Position numbers and translations under genes: made by a program. DNA of 64,000 bases from Parus major (taxonomy: Eukaryota > Chordata > Aves > Passeriformes > Paridae), in assembly GCF_001522545.3 (NCBI RefSeq), contig NC_031769.1, forward strand, positions 2,199,006 through 2,263,005, written 5' to 3'. The notes under the pieces were generated by a model. That model ran no database searches and was not told the DNA's origin. It saw only the letters and a list, made by a program, of their open reading frames with translations. Below are positions 33,009 to 44,128 of the stretch, piece after piece. Within the stretch, counting starts at the first letter, position 1. Every line of letters starts with the position of its first letter.

Positions 33009-33252
33009 TGTCTGACACAAAATGATTCACACAGATGCAGCTCGAAGTGAGATGGAAGGAGAAGGAAGTTTATTTGTTCTTTCAGTATTTATAGGTTTAA
33101 ACAGCAACCAGGGATTGGATAGTCAGGTCACCACCTTCCCAACCACACTGGCTGTGAGAGATGTCCATCAAAAGGCAAATCTTTAATGGAATGTATAAAC
33201 AGCTGTGTTTATGGTTACTTTCCTGGGAAAGTGGCTAGAAATTATGAAAACA
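33009..33252 (-). mobile_element. Solo LTR, - orientation (candidate)
   Basis: The segment has TG...CA ends. On the - strand it contains a TATA-like CCTATAAATAC (+ near 33084-33095) and then AACAAATAAACTTCC (+ near 33066-33078), followed by CCATCTCACTTCGAGC. This order is that of an LTR U3-R-U5. I could not see a target-site duplication. Confidence 0.55.
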
Positions 33253-33295
33253 ATATCGAAAGGCCTGATTCTCAGGGTGACAGTTTTGTGATTTG

Positions 33296-33667
33296 GTCAG
33301 CTGGAGAAGAGGAGACTGAGGAGAGACCTCACTCAGGTCTTCAGTGTGTTCATCAGGGGAAGTGGAAGGGCAGGTACTGATCTCTTCACTCTGGTGGTCA
33401 GTGACAGGACTTGAGGAAACGGCTGGGCCTGAGTCATGGGAGGTTTAGGCTGGATATCAGGAAAAGGTTCTTCCATCAGAGGGTGGTGGGCACTGAACAG
33501 GCTCCTCAGGGCATGATCATGGTCCCAAGGCTGCCAGAGCTCCAGGAGGGTTTAGAGAATGTTCTCAGGGACAGGAGGAGGTTGTTGGGATGTCTGTGCA
33601 GGGACAGGTGTTGGATTGGATGATCCTTGTGGGTCCCTTCCAACTCAGGAAATTCTATAATTCTGTG
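33296..33667 (+). mobile_element. CR1 LINE 3' end, longer copy
   Basis: CAGCTGGAGAAGAGGAGACT, GAGACCTCACTCAGGTCTTC, GTTTAGGCTGGATATCAGG, GTTCTTCCATCAGAGGGTGG, GGATGATCCTTGTGGGTCCC and AATTCTATAATTCTGTG form a nearly 370-bp CR1 tail in the gene's orientation. Confidence 0.88.
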
Positions 33668-34144
33668 TTTTTTAATACATCAGTTCTGGAGCTGGATTCA
33701 GTCAACCATGAGAAGACAGTTTCCTGCTGTCCTTCATATGTCTGAAAGTTCAGTCACACGACTGAGTTTCTGTGGTTTAGCACATTCTTGGGCACCCTCA
33801 GCGAGTGTGCAGGTGACACCCCGCTGAGTGGGGAATGTGGCATGCCTGAGGGTTGGGGTGACACCCAGAGGGACATGGAGACACACAAGAAGTGAAGCTC
33901 TCGAGCTACAGCTGGGTTGGGGCAGCCCCTTGTGTCAACACAATCTTGGGATGAAGGGATTTGGAGCAGAATGAAGCATTGAGAGCAGGATGAAGCACTT
34001 GGGGGTGCTGGAGAGTGACACTGGTTTAAGTTCTGCATTGGTATCAGCAATATTGCCAAGGATTTATTAATGTCTCTAAATATTTGATAGCAACTGAAAG
34101 ATCCCAAACATCCTGGTTGTTCTGTTTTGCCTCTTGACCTTCAG

Positions 34145-34411
34145 AGAAACCTGCTGTCTTCATGAAATCCTTGGATGACGTTTTCGGTGAGGAGCGAGGA
34201 GTGATCAAACTGGAATGTGAAGTCTCCAAAGAGAAGGTCAAACCTGTTTGGAAGAAGGATGGTGTGAAGATCACTTCTGGCAAGAAGTATGAGGAGACAC
34301 AGTCTGGGAAGACCCTGTGCCTCATTATCCATGACCTTGAGAAGACAGATGCGGGGTTATACACCTGTGACATCGGCACTGATGTTGCCAAATCAAAGGT
34401 CAGCGTTCAGG
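34145..34411 (+). CDS. OBSCN: Obscurin exon, Ig21
   Basis: E-KPAVFMKSLDDVFGEERG starts a canonical 89-residue domain with LECEVSKEKVKPVWKKDG and LYTCDIGTDV. A Cys in the E strand (TLCLII) is extra. The acceptor is GACCTTCAG and the donor GTAAGT, both strong. The 869-bp intron after it holds no named element. Confidence 0.95.
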
Positions 34412-35280
34412 GTAAGTGTTGCAGACAGTGGCATCTCAAGGGGTGTTAAAAATATGGTTGGGCTTGATCCCTTGGGTACTCACCTGTTCCTGAACAAATC
34501 TCACGTAATACTGTGATGTCTCAACAATCCCTGTTAATTTTGGTGTAAGTATATCTGGGGTTTCTAAGTGAAAATCAGGTGTCAGGAAGGTAGTGACAAT
34601 ATTTTATTCCTGAACATCCATAAAGTGCAGAAATCCTCCAAGAAAAGCAAAAATTTCTCAAAAAAAATCAAAACTAATGACAAAAAAATCCCCCAAGCAG
34701 CCTGTTTCATATTGTGAGCTATTGACTCAGAGTCCATTGTAGGAACACAAAAGCAGGACAACAATATCTGTTGTGGAGCCCAGCTGTTCAGCCTGTCCTC
34801 TAATCCATGTGTCAGCCTGAAGGACAAAGAATTGTTCATGGCTTCTAAACTCATAATGTTAATGAGAAAAATTTTTAATTTGCCTGGTTTGAACACCAGG
34901 AGTAACAAGTCAAAAATTCAAACTTCCTATTTCTCCTGTCAGCACGGAGAAGAACCTCACCAATTGTCCCTGAGCCTTTTTTTCTTATGGCTTTTATCTT
35001 CTCTCACTCATTGAATCTTGAATCTGCCCCACTGAGTTGTTCTTCATTCAGTCTGTCCTGACCACAGCCAGGAGATTCACATTTTGCTTTTTTGTGCAAC
35101 TTTCAGATGATTCTGAGTCTGAAAAATCCTTCCCATGCCACAGCCATCTGTAAGGAATGCAACTGTGTCCTGCCAATCTAGCAGATAAACCCTTTGTATG
35201 AGTTAAAAACACCATTAATCTACTCATGTCTATCATAAAAGCATTTTTAACTTGTATTAATGTAATTTTTTGTTCTCCAG

Positions 35281-35550
35281 AACTGAACATTGGCATCACC
35301 AAACGGCTCAAGAACACTGAAATCCAGGAGGGAGAAGATTGCACTTTTGAGTGCATTTTGTCCCATGAAAGCATTGACGACTTCAACTGGACACTGAATG
35401 GGAGGAAAGTGGAAAGCGGGGGGAGATTTAAAGCCTCCAATGCAGGTCGGAAATACACACTGAGTATAAAAAATGTGATTCCTGATGACACTGGGGAAGT
35501 CATCTTCACTGCCCGTGGTCTCACCTCCAAGGCTTCCCTGGTTGTGAAAG
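35281..35550 (+). CDS. OBSCN: Obscurin exon, Ig22 (no Tyr-x-Cys)
   Basis: E-LNIGITKRLKNTEIQEGE begins a 90-residue domain with FECILSHESIDDFNWTLNG; the F strand is GEVIFTARG. The ending RGLTSKASLVVKG is almost the same as in the human domain I recall, which makes it a second strong identity marker. Donor GTAAGG. In the following 607-bp intron lies an inverted pair of CR1 ends. Confidence 0.96.
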
Positions 35551-35847
35551 GTAAGGGGATCAGAAAAGCTCTGGGTGTATTTTCTTAAGGTTTGTCAACA
35601 AACAGCCACCTTCCCTGTGATCCTTGAAGAGCTGAGATTTTTCCTTAAAAACAAGTGAAATGCCAAAACTTTTAATAGATATTTGAGAACTGACTGCACT
35701 AGATGTGTACAGATAATTACAGCCCAGAATGTGCATCAGAGATAATCACCCAAGGCTCCTGGGTGGTCAGTGGAGAGAAGGAATTAGTAATTTTCAGACA
35801 TAGTTCATAATGTGCAGTTAGTCCTTTTCCACAGAATTAGGAAATCC

Positions 35848-36072
35848 CAGAATGGTTTGGGTTGGAAGGAACCTTCCATCATCTTGGTCCAACCTTGCAC
35901 AGGGTGCCCAGAGCAGCTGTGGCTGCCCCTGGATCTCTGGAAGTGTCCAAGGCCAGCTTGGACAGGGCTTGGGACAACCTGGGATAGTGGGAGGTGTTCC
36001 TGCCCATGGCAGGGGGTGGTACTGGGTGATCTTTGAGATCCCTTCCAATCCAAACCATTCTTGTGATTCTAT
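35848..36072. mobile_element. Two CR1 3' ends in head-to-head (inverted) arrangement
   Basis: The first ~50 bp read as a reversed CR1 end (GAATGGTTTGGGTTGGAAGG at 35850-35869). The remainder reads as a forward CR1 3' end: GGATCTCTGGAAGTGTCC, CCCATGGCAGGGGGTGG, then CCTTCCAATCCAAACCATTC at 36041-36060. The two termini are inverted repeats with one mismatch in 20. Confidence 0.85.
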
Positions 36073-36157
36073 GAATTGAATTGCAAAAACCCCAAACATA
36101 TAGAGATGATTCTCATTCAAAACTCATTTTTTTTCTTTTTTTTTTTAATGTCTGCAG

Positions 36158-36424
36158 AAAAACCTACTGAGGTTACAAAACAGCTGGTGGATAAAACATC
36201 ACCAGCAGGGCAGGACATCAGCCTGAGCTGTGAATTGTCCAAAGCTGATGTGAACATCAGGTGGTACAAGGATGGCAAAGCAATCCGGAAAAGCCAGAAA
36301 TACGAGCTGCAGCAGGAGGGAACACTGGCCACTCTCATCATCCGTGAATCCACCGTCAAGGACAGCGGGGAATACACCTGTGAGACAGAAACCTCCAAAA
36401 CAACAGCCAGGATCACAGTGCAAG
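36158..36424 (+). CDS. OBSCN: Obscurin exon, Ig23
   Basis: E-KPTEVTKQLVDKTSPAGQ opens a canonical 89-residue domain with LSCELSKADVNIRWYKDG and EYTCETETSK. The AIRKSQKYEL stretch matches a human domain remembered at this place. The acceptor follows a long T-run (TTTTTTTTTAATGTCTGCAG); the donor is GTCAGT. The 742-bp intron ends in a CR1 copy. Confidence 0.95.
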
Positions 36425-36812
36425 GTCAGTGGAAGGTGGAGCTGGCAGGTTCAGAGGTTGGGTGTAAATATCTACAACCATGAGAGATTTCTTCTCCTCC
36501 ATCTCCCCAGGCAGGATCAATTTTTAGTTAAAAAAAAAAAATCATTGATTAAAAGCTTAAAAAATTTAGATGTGAAAAAACACCTTTTGGATGCTGAGCA
36601 ATCTTATGGGCTCTGTAACAAGCCAATCAAAACTGGCAATTTGAATTATTCTATTTTGAATTTTTCTACTTTGAATATGAATGCTGAAAACTGTCTGCAA
36701 GAGGAGACCTCACCAGTACATGGACCATGGAATGAAACTTTCCTGAAGATATTTCATCTGATATGTCCTGTGACAGGAGGGGAACCTGGTGATCTTAGCT
36801 ACGTTCCATCTG

Positions 36813-37065
36813 ATAGGATGGGAGGAAATGGCCTCAAGGTTTAGATTGGATTTTAGCAGAAATTTCTTCATGGAAAGGGTGGTCAGGGATTGGAACAGGA
36901 TGCCCAAAGGAGTGGTGGAGTGACCACCACTGGGGGAATTTAAAAGATGTGTAGATGTGGTTACTGGGGAGAGGGTTTAATTCAGTTAATAGTTGGACTT
37001 GGTGATTTTAAAGGTCTTTTTCAGCCTAAATGATTCCATGATTATTTATTTGATGATTCTGTGAG
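36813..37065 (+). mobile_element. CR1 LINE 3' end
   Basis: GATAGGATGGGAGGAAATGG, CCTCAAGGTTTAGATTGG, GGGTGGTCAGGGATTGGAAC, GTGGTGGAGTGACCACCACT, AGTTGGACTTGGTGATTTTA and AGCCTAAATGATTCCATGAT give a clear CR1 tail just before Ig24. Confidence 0.9.
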
Positions 37066-37166
37066 ATGGGGCAAAGGGAATCCAAAACCACTCTGGATGC
37101 TCAAGATTAGTTTGGGCAACAAATCTCTCTCATTATTTTTTTTTTTATTTCTTTTTTTCCTTCCAG

Positions 37167-37433
37167 AAAAGCCCAATTATTTTGTCAAGGAACTCTCAGA
37201 CCTGAAAGTCGATGAAAGCGGAACTGCAGTTTTTGTGTGCCAGAGTGAGAGAGCTGCATCCTCTGTGGTCTGGAGGAAAGGCATGGCTGAGCTCAGGGCT
37301 GGCAGAAAATACGAGATCACACAGAAAGGACAAGTTCTCCAGCTGACCATAAAGAACCTGGAGAAAAGTGACAGTGACACTTACACTTGTGACATTGGGG
37401 ACTCCCAGTCCAGAGCCAAGCTAACTGTGCAAG
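37167..37433 (+). CDS. OBSCN: Obscurin exon, Ig24
   Basis: E-KPNYFVKELSDLKVDESG starts a canonical 89-residue domain with VFVCQSERAASSVVWRKGM and TYTCDIGDSQS. This is the second Tyr-x-Cys-positive domain in a row after Ig23 and breaks the strict alternation seen since Ig11. Acceptor CTTCCAG after a T-rich tract; donor GTATGG. The 1.6-kb intron holds a CR1 fragment and AT-rich microsatellites. Confidence 0.95.
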
Positions 37434-37822
37434 GTATGGGTGAGAGGAATGGGGCTGTACATCCCTTTTCTGCCGTGGGAAACATGCACAGGCACAGCTG
37501 CATCTCAGCAGGGCAGCAGAGCCGCTGGTTTCTGTTTCTGTCTCTCTCATGGTGGCAGGAACACGTGGCCAAAAATACAGGAATGTAGAGCTGGACATGC
37601 AGAGCAGTTTGGATCAATTACACCTGGAGTATTTTGGGTGTGATTTAAACCCCCCAAAGGCTCATGTGAGGGGAGAGGTTGGTGTTCCTCTGTGAATGCA
37701 AAATGGATGTGATTTCCAGTGCCTGCTGTTGGATGAGGGAAAATTATCCTGTCCTCAGGTTTTTCTCCTTGATTCTTCTACCCAGGAGTGGTTTCTAAGA
37801 GGTGGTGGATAAAAGAAAGTTC

Positions 37823-38062
37823 CACAGAATCATGGAATGGGTTGGGTTGGAAGGGAACTTCATCCAACCCATCTCTTGCCATGGCAGGGACACCTCCCAC
37901 TATCCCAGGCTGCTCCAAGCCCCATCCAACCCGGCCTTGGGCACTTTCAAGGATCCAGGGGCAGCCACAGTTTCTCTGGAAACCTGTGCCAGGGCCTGCC
38001 CACCCTCCCAGAGATTAATTCCTTCCCAATGTCCCACCTAACCCTGCCCTCTGGAGAAATTA
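37823..38062 (-). mobile_element. CR1 LINE 3' fragment
   Basis: CACAGAATCATGGAATGGGT, TTGGAAGGGAACTTCATCC, CCATGGCAGGGACACCTCCC, CTGCTCCAAGCCCCATCC and TAACCCTGCCCTCTGGAG form the reversed CR1 3' region. Confidence 0.88.
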
Positions 38063-38374
38063 TTCAAGAGCAGTCAGATGGAGGTGCAGCAGCAGCATCC
38101 ACTCGCAAATTATTGTATCTTTTAAAGACAAGGATGTAAAGTCAGGCTCCTCCTCTGATCATCTGCTACAGCATCCTCGAGGAGCAAAGAAATGTGTTTA
38201 ATCCCCATCATAACCTCAGGCTCTGAGCTGTCTGAATTCACTCTGAGCTTTTTAACACCAGCTTTTCTGAGTGGAAAAACACTTCTCTGTCACGAACGTT
38301 AAAGTTCATCCCTGTGTCGGCTTTATAAGGAGAAGGAACATCAGAAATATTTTTTGTATACTGTGAGAACCTTA

Positions 38375-38480
38375 TTTTATATATATTTATAGTGAGGTAT
38401 GTAAGTGTGTTTATATTTTTATATATATTTTTAGTTGGGGTTGTATCTATCTATGTATCTATGTATTTATATTTATAGAG
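38375..38480. repeat. AT-rich / (TATC, TATG)n microsatellite
   Basis: Runs of TATATATTTATA, then TATCTATCTATGTATCTATG and TATTTATATTTATAG, make an impure tetranucleotide array inside the Ig24-Ig25 intron. Confidence 0.8.
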
Positions 38481-39026
38481 AGGTTTTCAGGGCAGATTTT
38501 TGGGGTTTTTTTTGCCAAAGCCACAGTCAGATATTTTCTCCATTTCCCACAGTGTTTAGGGCTGGACTGAACCTGAGGAAGGCATGGGACCAAAGGTCCT
38601 ATCCCATAGAAAGGAAGTTGTTTTTGCTGTAGAAAATCAGGCAGGTTATCAAGGGAGAGATCATCTCTTGCTGACATTTAAAGCCCAATAATGCTGTCAG
38701 AGACTCATCCTTCCAACCTTTCCAGGGAATTCATTAAGACAAAATTTACATCCCTGGATTTGCATTGCACTGGCTACTTGCTCTGCTTTATGTTTTCTGG
38801 CGCTTTAAAGTTGTCTTCACACAATTTTGATGTGTGTCCTGTATATATTATCTTCCTGTGAGCAGGTTTTGTGGTCAATACTGGGGGAATTCTGTTTCAA
38901 TCTCTTCTGTCCTGAACGTATTTCTTACCTGAAATGCTCACGTGGGAAATCTTGGGAGTTTTCCTTGTCGATTTTCACGGCAGAAAGCGAAGATTCCAGT
39001 AATTGATGTATTTATGTTCCTTTCAG

Positions 39027-39299
39027 GCCAGAAAGTGCTAATAACAGAAGACCTGGAGGATGTCACTGTGTTAGAAGGAGAATCTGCCAAGTTCAAGTGC
39101 AGAATCTCTCCCGTAGACTATAGCAGAGTGCAGTGGTTTTTGGATAAAACCCCACTCCATACCAATGAACTTAATGAGATCCAGTCCCAGCCTGGTGGAT
39201 ATCACCTGCTAACGCTGAAAAAGCTCTCACTGAAGGACTCGGGGGTCATTACATTTGAAGCTGGTGATAAGAAAACATCTGCCAGTTTGGTTGTTAAAG
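39027..39299 (+). CDS. OBSCN: Obscurin exon, Ig25 (no Tyr-x-Cys)
   Basis: G-QKVLITEDLEDVTVLEGE begins a 91-residue domain with FKCRISPVDYSRVQWFLDK; the F strand is GVITFEAGDK. The WFLDKTPLH.NELNEI stretch is the most human-like part of the window as I recall it. Acceptor CCTTTCAG; donor GTAAAT. The exon is followed by a 3.7-kb intron that contains a decayed Ig exon (40355-40621). Confidence 0.96.
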
Positions 39300-40354
39300 G
39301 TAAATCCATCATCACAACTGCAGGAGAGGAAATGATGAGTAGGATTAATTAATTAAGTGGGGTTAATGTGGGTAGGTGGAAAAACAAAACAAAAAAAAAG
39401 AACAGAAATGCTACAAATTTAGCACCATCATTGTATATCTGTACATGTTCAAGGGTAACATTAATTATATAATGAAATTATGGCTGGAGAATGAACTCTT
39501 TGTAATCCTGGACAAATCTTGGGGTGTTTAATGGATTTAGATGGGAATGTTATAATGCAGTGATGTTACAGTGGATGCCTCATTCAGTTTTTCCCAAGCT
39601 GACAAGGTGATGATTCAGGAGGAGAAATAAATTAATTCAATGAAAAACAAAAAAAAAGGGGACAAGAAGTAAGTTTTAAATTCAGTTTTCTTTGTTTGAA
39701 AGGCAACATTGCATGTGGTCCCTGAAAGTCATTGTTGACAATGGATTGTTTTCTCTGGAAAAGTTAAACTGAGGTAAAACGACAGTGTTTGGTAGCAAAG
39801 ACATAAAATGAATGCCAGACAGCCCAAGAATGTGGGATTAGAGAGATGTTTCCTTGCTGGAAATATAAATACTTCTCGTTGCCCAGAGATGTAAAACACA
39901 GTTTTCTCTGTGACAGATCATCATCTCATTCTTTTCAGAATAACCACATTTATTTTTAAGAAATTTTCTTTTTAAAAAAGTTGAAAAATTGCCCAAATCT
40001 TACTAAGCTGCAGAAATACAAATGGATTTCTTTGTCCTGAGGGAAAATGAAAGGTTTTATTTGCAAAATGTTAATTATTTATGTTCTTCAGCAGGAATAT
40101 TTTCTTCTCAGTTTCTCCCAGATATCATTTGATAGTTAAACAACACTTTACATCATCACTGGTGCCTTCCTGAGGGCTTTATAGTCACAAACACCCAATT
40201 ATTTGTTACTAACCCTGACCTATAGCTTTGATACAAGCAATCCTGCATCCAAATCTCACAGATTAATTGTGATCTGAGAATTCACACCCCTTCTGAACCA
40301 TGTCAGATGGTTTTTATATGGATCACCTATTTTGGGAGAATCTCCTGTTTCAGG

Positions 40355-40621
40355 AGAAGCCCTGTGTCTTCACAAAAGAGCTGGTTGACACTGAAGTCAC
40401 TGAGGGAGAGGATGTGAGCCTTCAGTGTGACACCTCCAGACCAGACAGCCCTGAGAAGGGGTGCAAAGATGGGAAAAGCCTTAGGAATTCTTCCAAATAT
40501 AACATCAGGACGTCAGGGTTTGGAGCCAAGCTTGTCATTCAGAGGGCAGAAGAAGGAGACAGTGACAGATGTGGGTGTGAGGCTGGAGCAGACAAAAGCA
40601 GTGCAGTGATTACTGTCAAGG
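40355..40621 (+). pseudogene. OBSCN: Decayed obscurin Ig exon (relic domain)
   Basis: An open 267-bp stretch, exactly one Ig-exon long, reads EKPCVFTKELVDTEVTEGED, then SLQCDTSRPD. The core Trp position is Gly and the next residue Cys (EKGCKDGKSL), and the F strand has RCGCEAG where YxC is expected. The acceptor is shifted by one base (TTTCAG|G, giving a stop soon after if used in phase 1). At the 3' end the donor GT is CT (GTCAAGG|CTAAG). It sits where the mammalian gene has an EKPSVF-type domain as I recall it. There is no stop codon inside, so loss is recent or the reading frame survives by chance. A functional exon with unusual splicing is less likely. Confidence 0.8.
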
Positions 40622-40840
40622 CTAAGAACTTTTGGAGTGATGGTTTGGGTCCTAGCACCAAGCCCAGAGTAATTAACTGGAATAAATAATAATAAAAACC
40701 ATGAAACTACACTGAAAAGGAACAGTGGTGTGCACTGAGGTGTTCCCATCTGGAACAGCAGCCAGGGAGGTGACAAAGTGTGAAACAGGAGAATCCTTCA
40801 CCTGACCTGGCTCTAGCTCTGAAAAACATTAGTGCCTCCA

Positions 40841-40910
40841 AGGATCATGGAATTCTAGAATGGTTTGGGTTGGAAGGTACATTAAAGATCATCTCATTCC
40901 AAACCCCAAA
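40841..40910 (-). mobile_element. CR1 terminal fragment, inverted partner of the next
   Basis: GATCATGGAATTCTAGAATG, TTTGGGTTGGAAGGTACATT and AAAGATCATCTCATTCC are the reversed CR1 end, about 220 bp downstream of the relic exon. Confidence 0.8.
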
Positions 40911-41101
40911 AAGGGAGCAGTAGGAGGACACCCCAGGCTGGGAGGTAAAACAGAAACCATGGATCAGCTCCTGGAGCTGTCTCCAGTGATGGCCCTCTCC
41001 AAGGAGGGAACTCACAGCCCCACATTTGTCTGTGCAATTGCTTTAGGCAGCCAGATTTATTCAGAGAAATGCACCCAAAGAGCACCAAGAGGTGCTCTCC
41101 T

Positions 41102-41376
41102 GCTTGATAGGACATGGGGAAATGGTTTAAAGTAAAAGAGGGTTAATTTAATTAGATTTAAGGGAGAAGTTTTTTACAATGAGGGTGATAAAATACGACA
41201 GGAGGTCACCCAGAGAGGTGTGGTGGATGCTCCATCCCTGGAAACATTCAGGGTCAGGTTGGATGGGGTTCTGAGCAGCTTGATCTGGTTGGAGATGTGT
41301 GGGGTCATGGCAGGGGGGTTGGACTGGATGAGCTTTAAAGGGCCCTTCCAACCCAAATTGCTCTGTGATTCTGTGC
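41102..41376 (+). mobile_element. CR1 LINE 3' end
   Basis: CTTGATAGGACATGGGGAAA, GGTCACCCAGAGAGGTGTGG, TGGATGCTCCATCCCTGG, GGTTGGACTGGATGAGCTTT, GGGCCCTTCCAACCCAAATT and CTCTGTGATTCTGTG form a forward CR1 tail. Its end faces the reversed fragment at 40841-40910. Confidence 0.88.
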
Positions 41377-43017
41377 TCTAAGGGACTGTTGTCTGAGCTG
41401 AGGCAAAGGTTCTCTTCTTAGAGGAGTCTTTTAACTCTGAGTTAGGTATGGGTTGGTTCTCATCCAGGTCAGATCCAGGCTCATCAAATATCACCTTACA
41501 ATTTCTCCTGTCCATCTTGAGTCACCGTCCCAGGCTTAGGAGGAGCTCTGTCTCTGTGAGTTAAATCACTCTGTGAGTTAAATTGGTTCCTGGGCAGGTT
41601 TGAGCAGGTACAGGGAGGATTTTACAGGCACAGGCTGTGTTTATCCAGACCAGAGGATGCCCCCTGTGCAGCTGGTGTTACACACTTGGGATGGACTGAT
41701 CAGAAGCTGCACCTGGATTAGGGAAGTCAGCGTGAATAAAAAAAGCATTTGGGTGGCTGGAATGGTCAGCCTGAACCCCAGAGCACTGAGTGGGAGGAAA
41801 AGCTGCTTACAGGATTTTTCTAGAGCACAAAGAACCAACTTGAGGCTGTGCAAGAAAGAGAAGACCTTGATGATGGAATAAAGAAGAGCTGGTTGTTAAT
41901 GATCCCACTTTTCTGCCTTTCTGTAGCACAAGAATATTTGCCCAATATCCATTACACACAAAACAAAGTTCTGTGTTGGCTGCAGTGGGAACTGGATGAA
42001 CAATTTTCTGTTAGAATTTGCAATGTTCCCACAACAGCCCCAGTTTTCCCCTCACAGGGAAGGGTGTGGATGGATGTAGGATTTAAACACACAGATTCAG
42101 GCCAAGGACTCAAGTCATAAGGATGTCTACAAGAAATTGCACTGTTGGAAAGCTTTCCTTTATCTATCAGAGTTTCATCAGAACAGCAGAATGCAAAAAT
42201 AGAAATTAGAAATTCAGGGACACTGAGTGTCCCAAACTGGAGGTAAAAGGGGGAGAGGATAATAGGGCGTAGATTTCCAACAGCCACAGGTTAAGTGCAT
42301 CACTGGTCCATAGCTGACCTGTATATTCTTAAGACAGCACAATTCAAGAAATATTTATTTTTCCCTAATCTGAACATTTCAGTTGAGTTTATTTTTCCTC
42401 CCAAAAGTGCCTTCCCTGCTCTAGCTCTCCTTAAAGCCTCAAATCCCAGGCTGTGACAGAGCCTGCAGGAGAATCTCCTGTCATGTTCAGCTGTGCTTCC
42501 CTCTCTGTGTTTGCTCTGTGTTTTAAGTCTGTGTTCATGCTGGATAAAATAATACACCCTAGGGGTCTCTCATGATGAGAAATCAATACTGCTGTCACGA
42601 CAGAAAGTGCTTTGCCATTCCTCTGTGTGCTCTGTGCTGTGTGTGAGTTGACCTCAGTGAAGTTTTATGTTTTTTGTGCTGGTGGTCCAGCTCTGAGCAG
42701 CCATGTGCAGCACAGTTTGTGTCATTAACTGCAGTGCAGCATCTGCCTCTGATGTTGATAACGAAAGCAGTAAGAGCAGCAGCATCTTCAGCAGTGCAGA
42801 TAGTGGCTAAAAACAAAATAAGCATCTGGCCTCAATTTTTTTTGCTGCTGTAAAGTGCTGGCAGCCAGATGTGAGATGTCAGAATCTGTTTACTCTTTGC
42901 TAGTGCTTTTTCATTCCTGCGGTCTTCTGTCTCAAAAACCAAGTCTGATACTAAAAGAGAAAATTAATTTCCAACCTCACGTGTTTATTTTAACATTTGT
43001 GTTATTCCTTTTCTCAG

Positions 43018-43284
43018 AAACACCAGTTCTTTTCAAGCAAGAGCTCCAAAACGAAGAAGCCAAAGAAGGAAAGCAGGTCAGGCTGACCTGTGAGCTCAGC
43101 AAACCTGGTACCCCGGTGAAGTGGATGAAGGGAGACACTGTTCTCTATGCCAGTGAGAAGTACGAATTTAAGCAGCAAGGGACTGTGGCAGAGCTCATCA
43201 TTCGAGATGTGAAATCTGTAGATGCTGGGGACTACACCTGCAGTGCTGGGGAGCTGAAAACCACTGCTCAGGTCAAAGTGAATG
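43018..43284 (+). CDS. OBSCN: Obscurin exon, Ig26 (start of the ALP-type block)
   Basis: E-TPVLFKQELQNEEAKEGK starts a canonical 89-residue domain with LTCELSKPGTPVKWMKGD, KYEFKQQGTVAELIIRDV and DYTCSAGELKTT. From here on all domains share the pattern ..LF.EL...EA.EG and the .YKM.QEGT.AEL.I middle. Its F strand has a single Cys (CSAG), unlike the CVCG members further on. Acceptor TTTCTCAG; donor GTGGGT. The 844-bp intron after it holds nothing I recognise. Confidence 0.95.
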
Positions 43285-44128
43285 GTGGGTACAATCTGAG
43301 ATATTGCTGCACTTAATCAAGTGCTTAATAGAGCTGTTAAACAAAAACAAATCACATAACACTTCATTTTTTTGGTGCCATCTTTAATAAGTAAAATTTA
43401 AAGTTATTATTGCACCCTTGTAGGCACCTATTTTATTGTGCATAATGTATTTTATTCATGTGATTTCATGTTTTGTGTCTGGGGTTTTCAATCTGTAACT
43501 GTCCACTGGGGGAAAAAAAAAAAATAAGTGCAGAGGATTAATTTTCTCTGTGCTGTAATTCCTGCTCTACCAGCTGCTTTACATGGCTGTGATTTAAACT
43601 GGAATTGGAGGTGGAGACCAGTAGCACTGAAGCATAAGGATGTGAAAACATAAATCCAGTCCCTGGAAAATTGAAGGTGGTCAAGTATTTAATAGACTCC
43701 AGACTCCACAAAACAGCCTTTCAAAGACTCTTAGATGCCATCTCCACTCTCCACTTCCCTTAAACAAATAAACAGCCTTTAGCAGCATGTGCTGGAAGAG
43801 AAAGCTGGATGTGAATGTGATTTCAGAGCCCTGCAGGAGCAGAAAGTTCATTAGGTGATGGTGCCCAGAGGAATCTGAAAAGGTCCTTTTCATTAATAAA
43901 AGGAAACTTCCCCCACATTTCTAATAATCCACAGTGAGGTGGTAACATCAGAGGGAGAGATTTATTCCTGCTCCCAGGCAGAGTCTCCTTGGTGCCTCAC
44001 AGCCAGTGGAAGGCCTAGGGCTGCTCAGCTTTTTTGGGAAAGGCCTGGATTTAAGAGGTGGCAGCTCTCATGGGAGGAGTTGATGTAGAACAGATCAACC
44101 TGTCCTAACCCCTGGCTCTGTGTTCCAG

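Noticed and set aside
36272..36844. 190-codon open frame on the + strand
   Set aside because: It starts inside the Ig23 exon in another frame and continues through the intron. The Ig frame clearly wins and the rest has low-complexity content.
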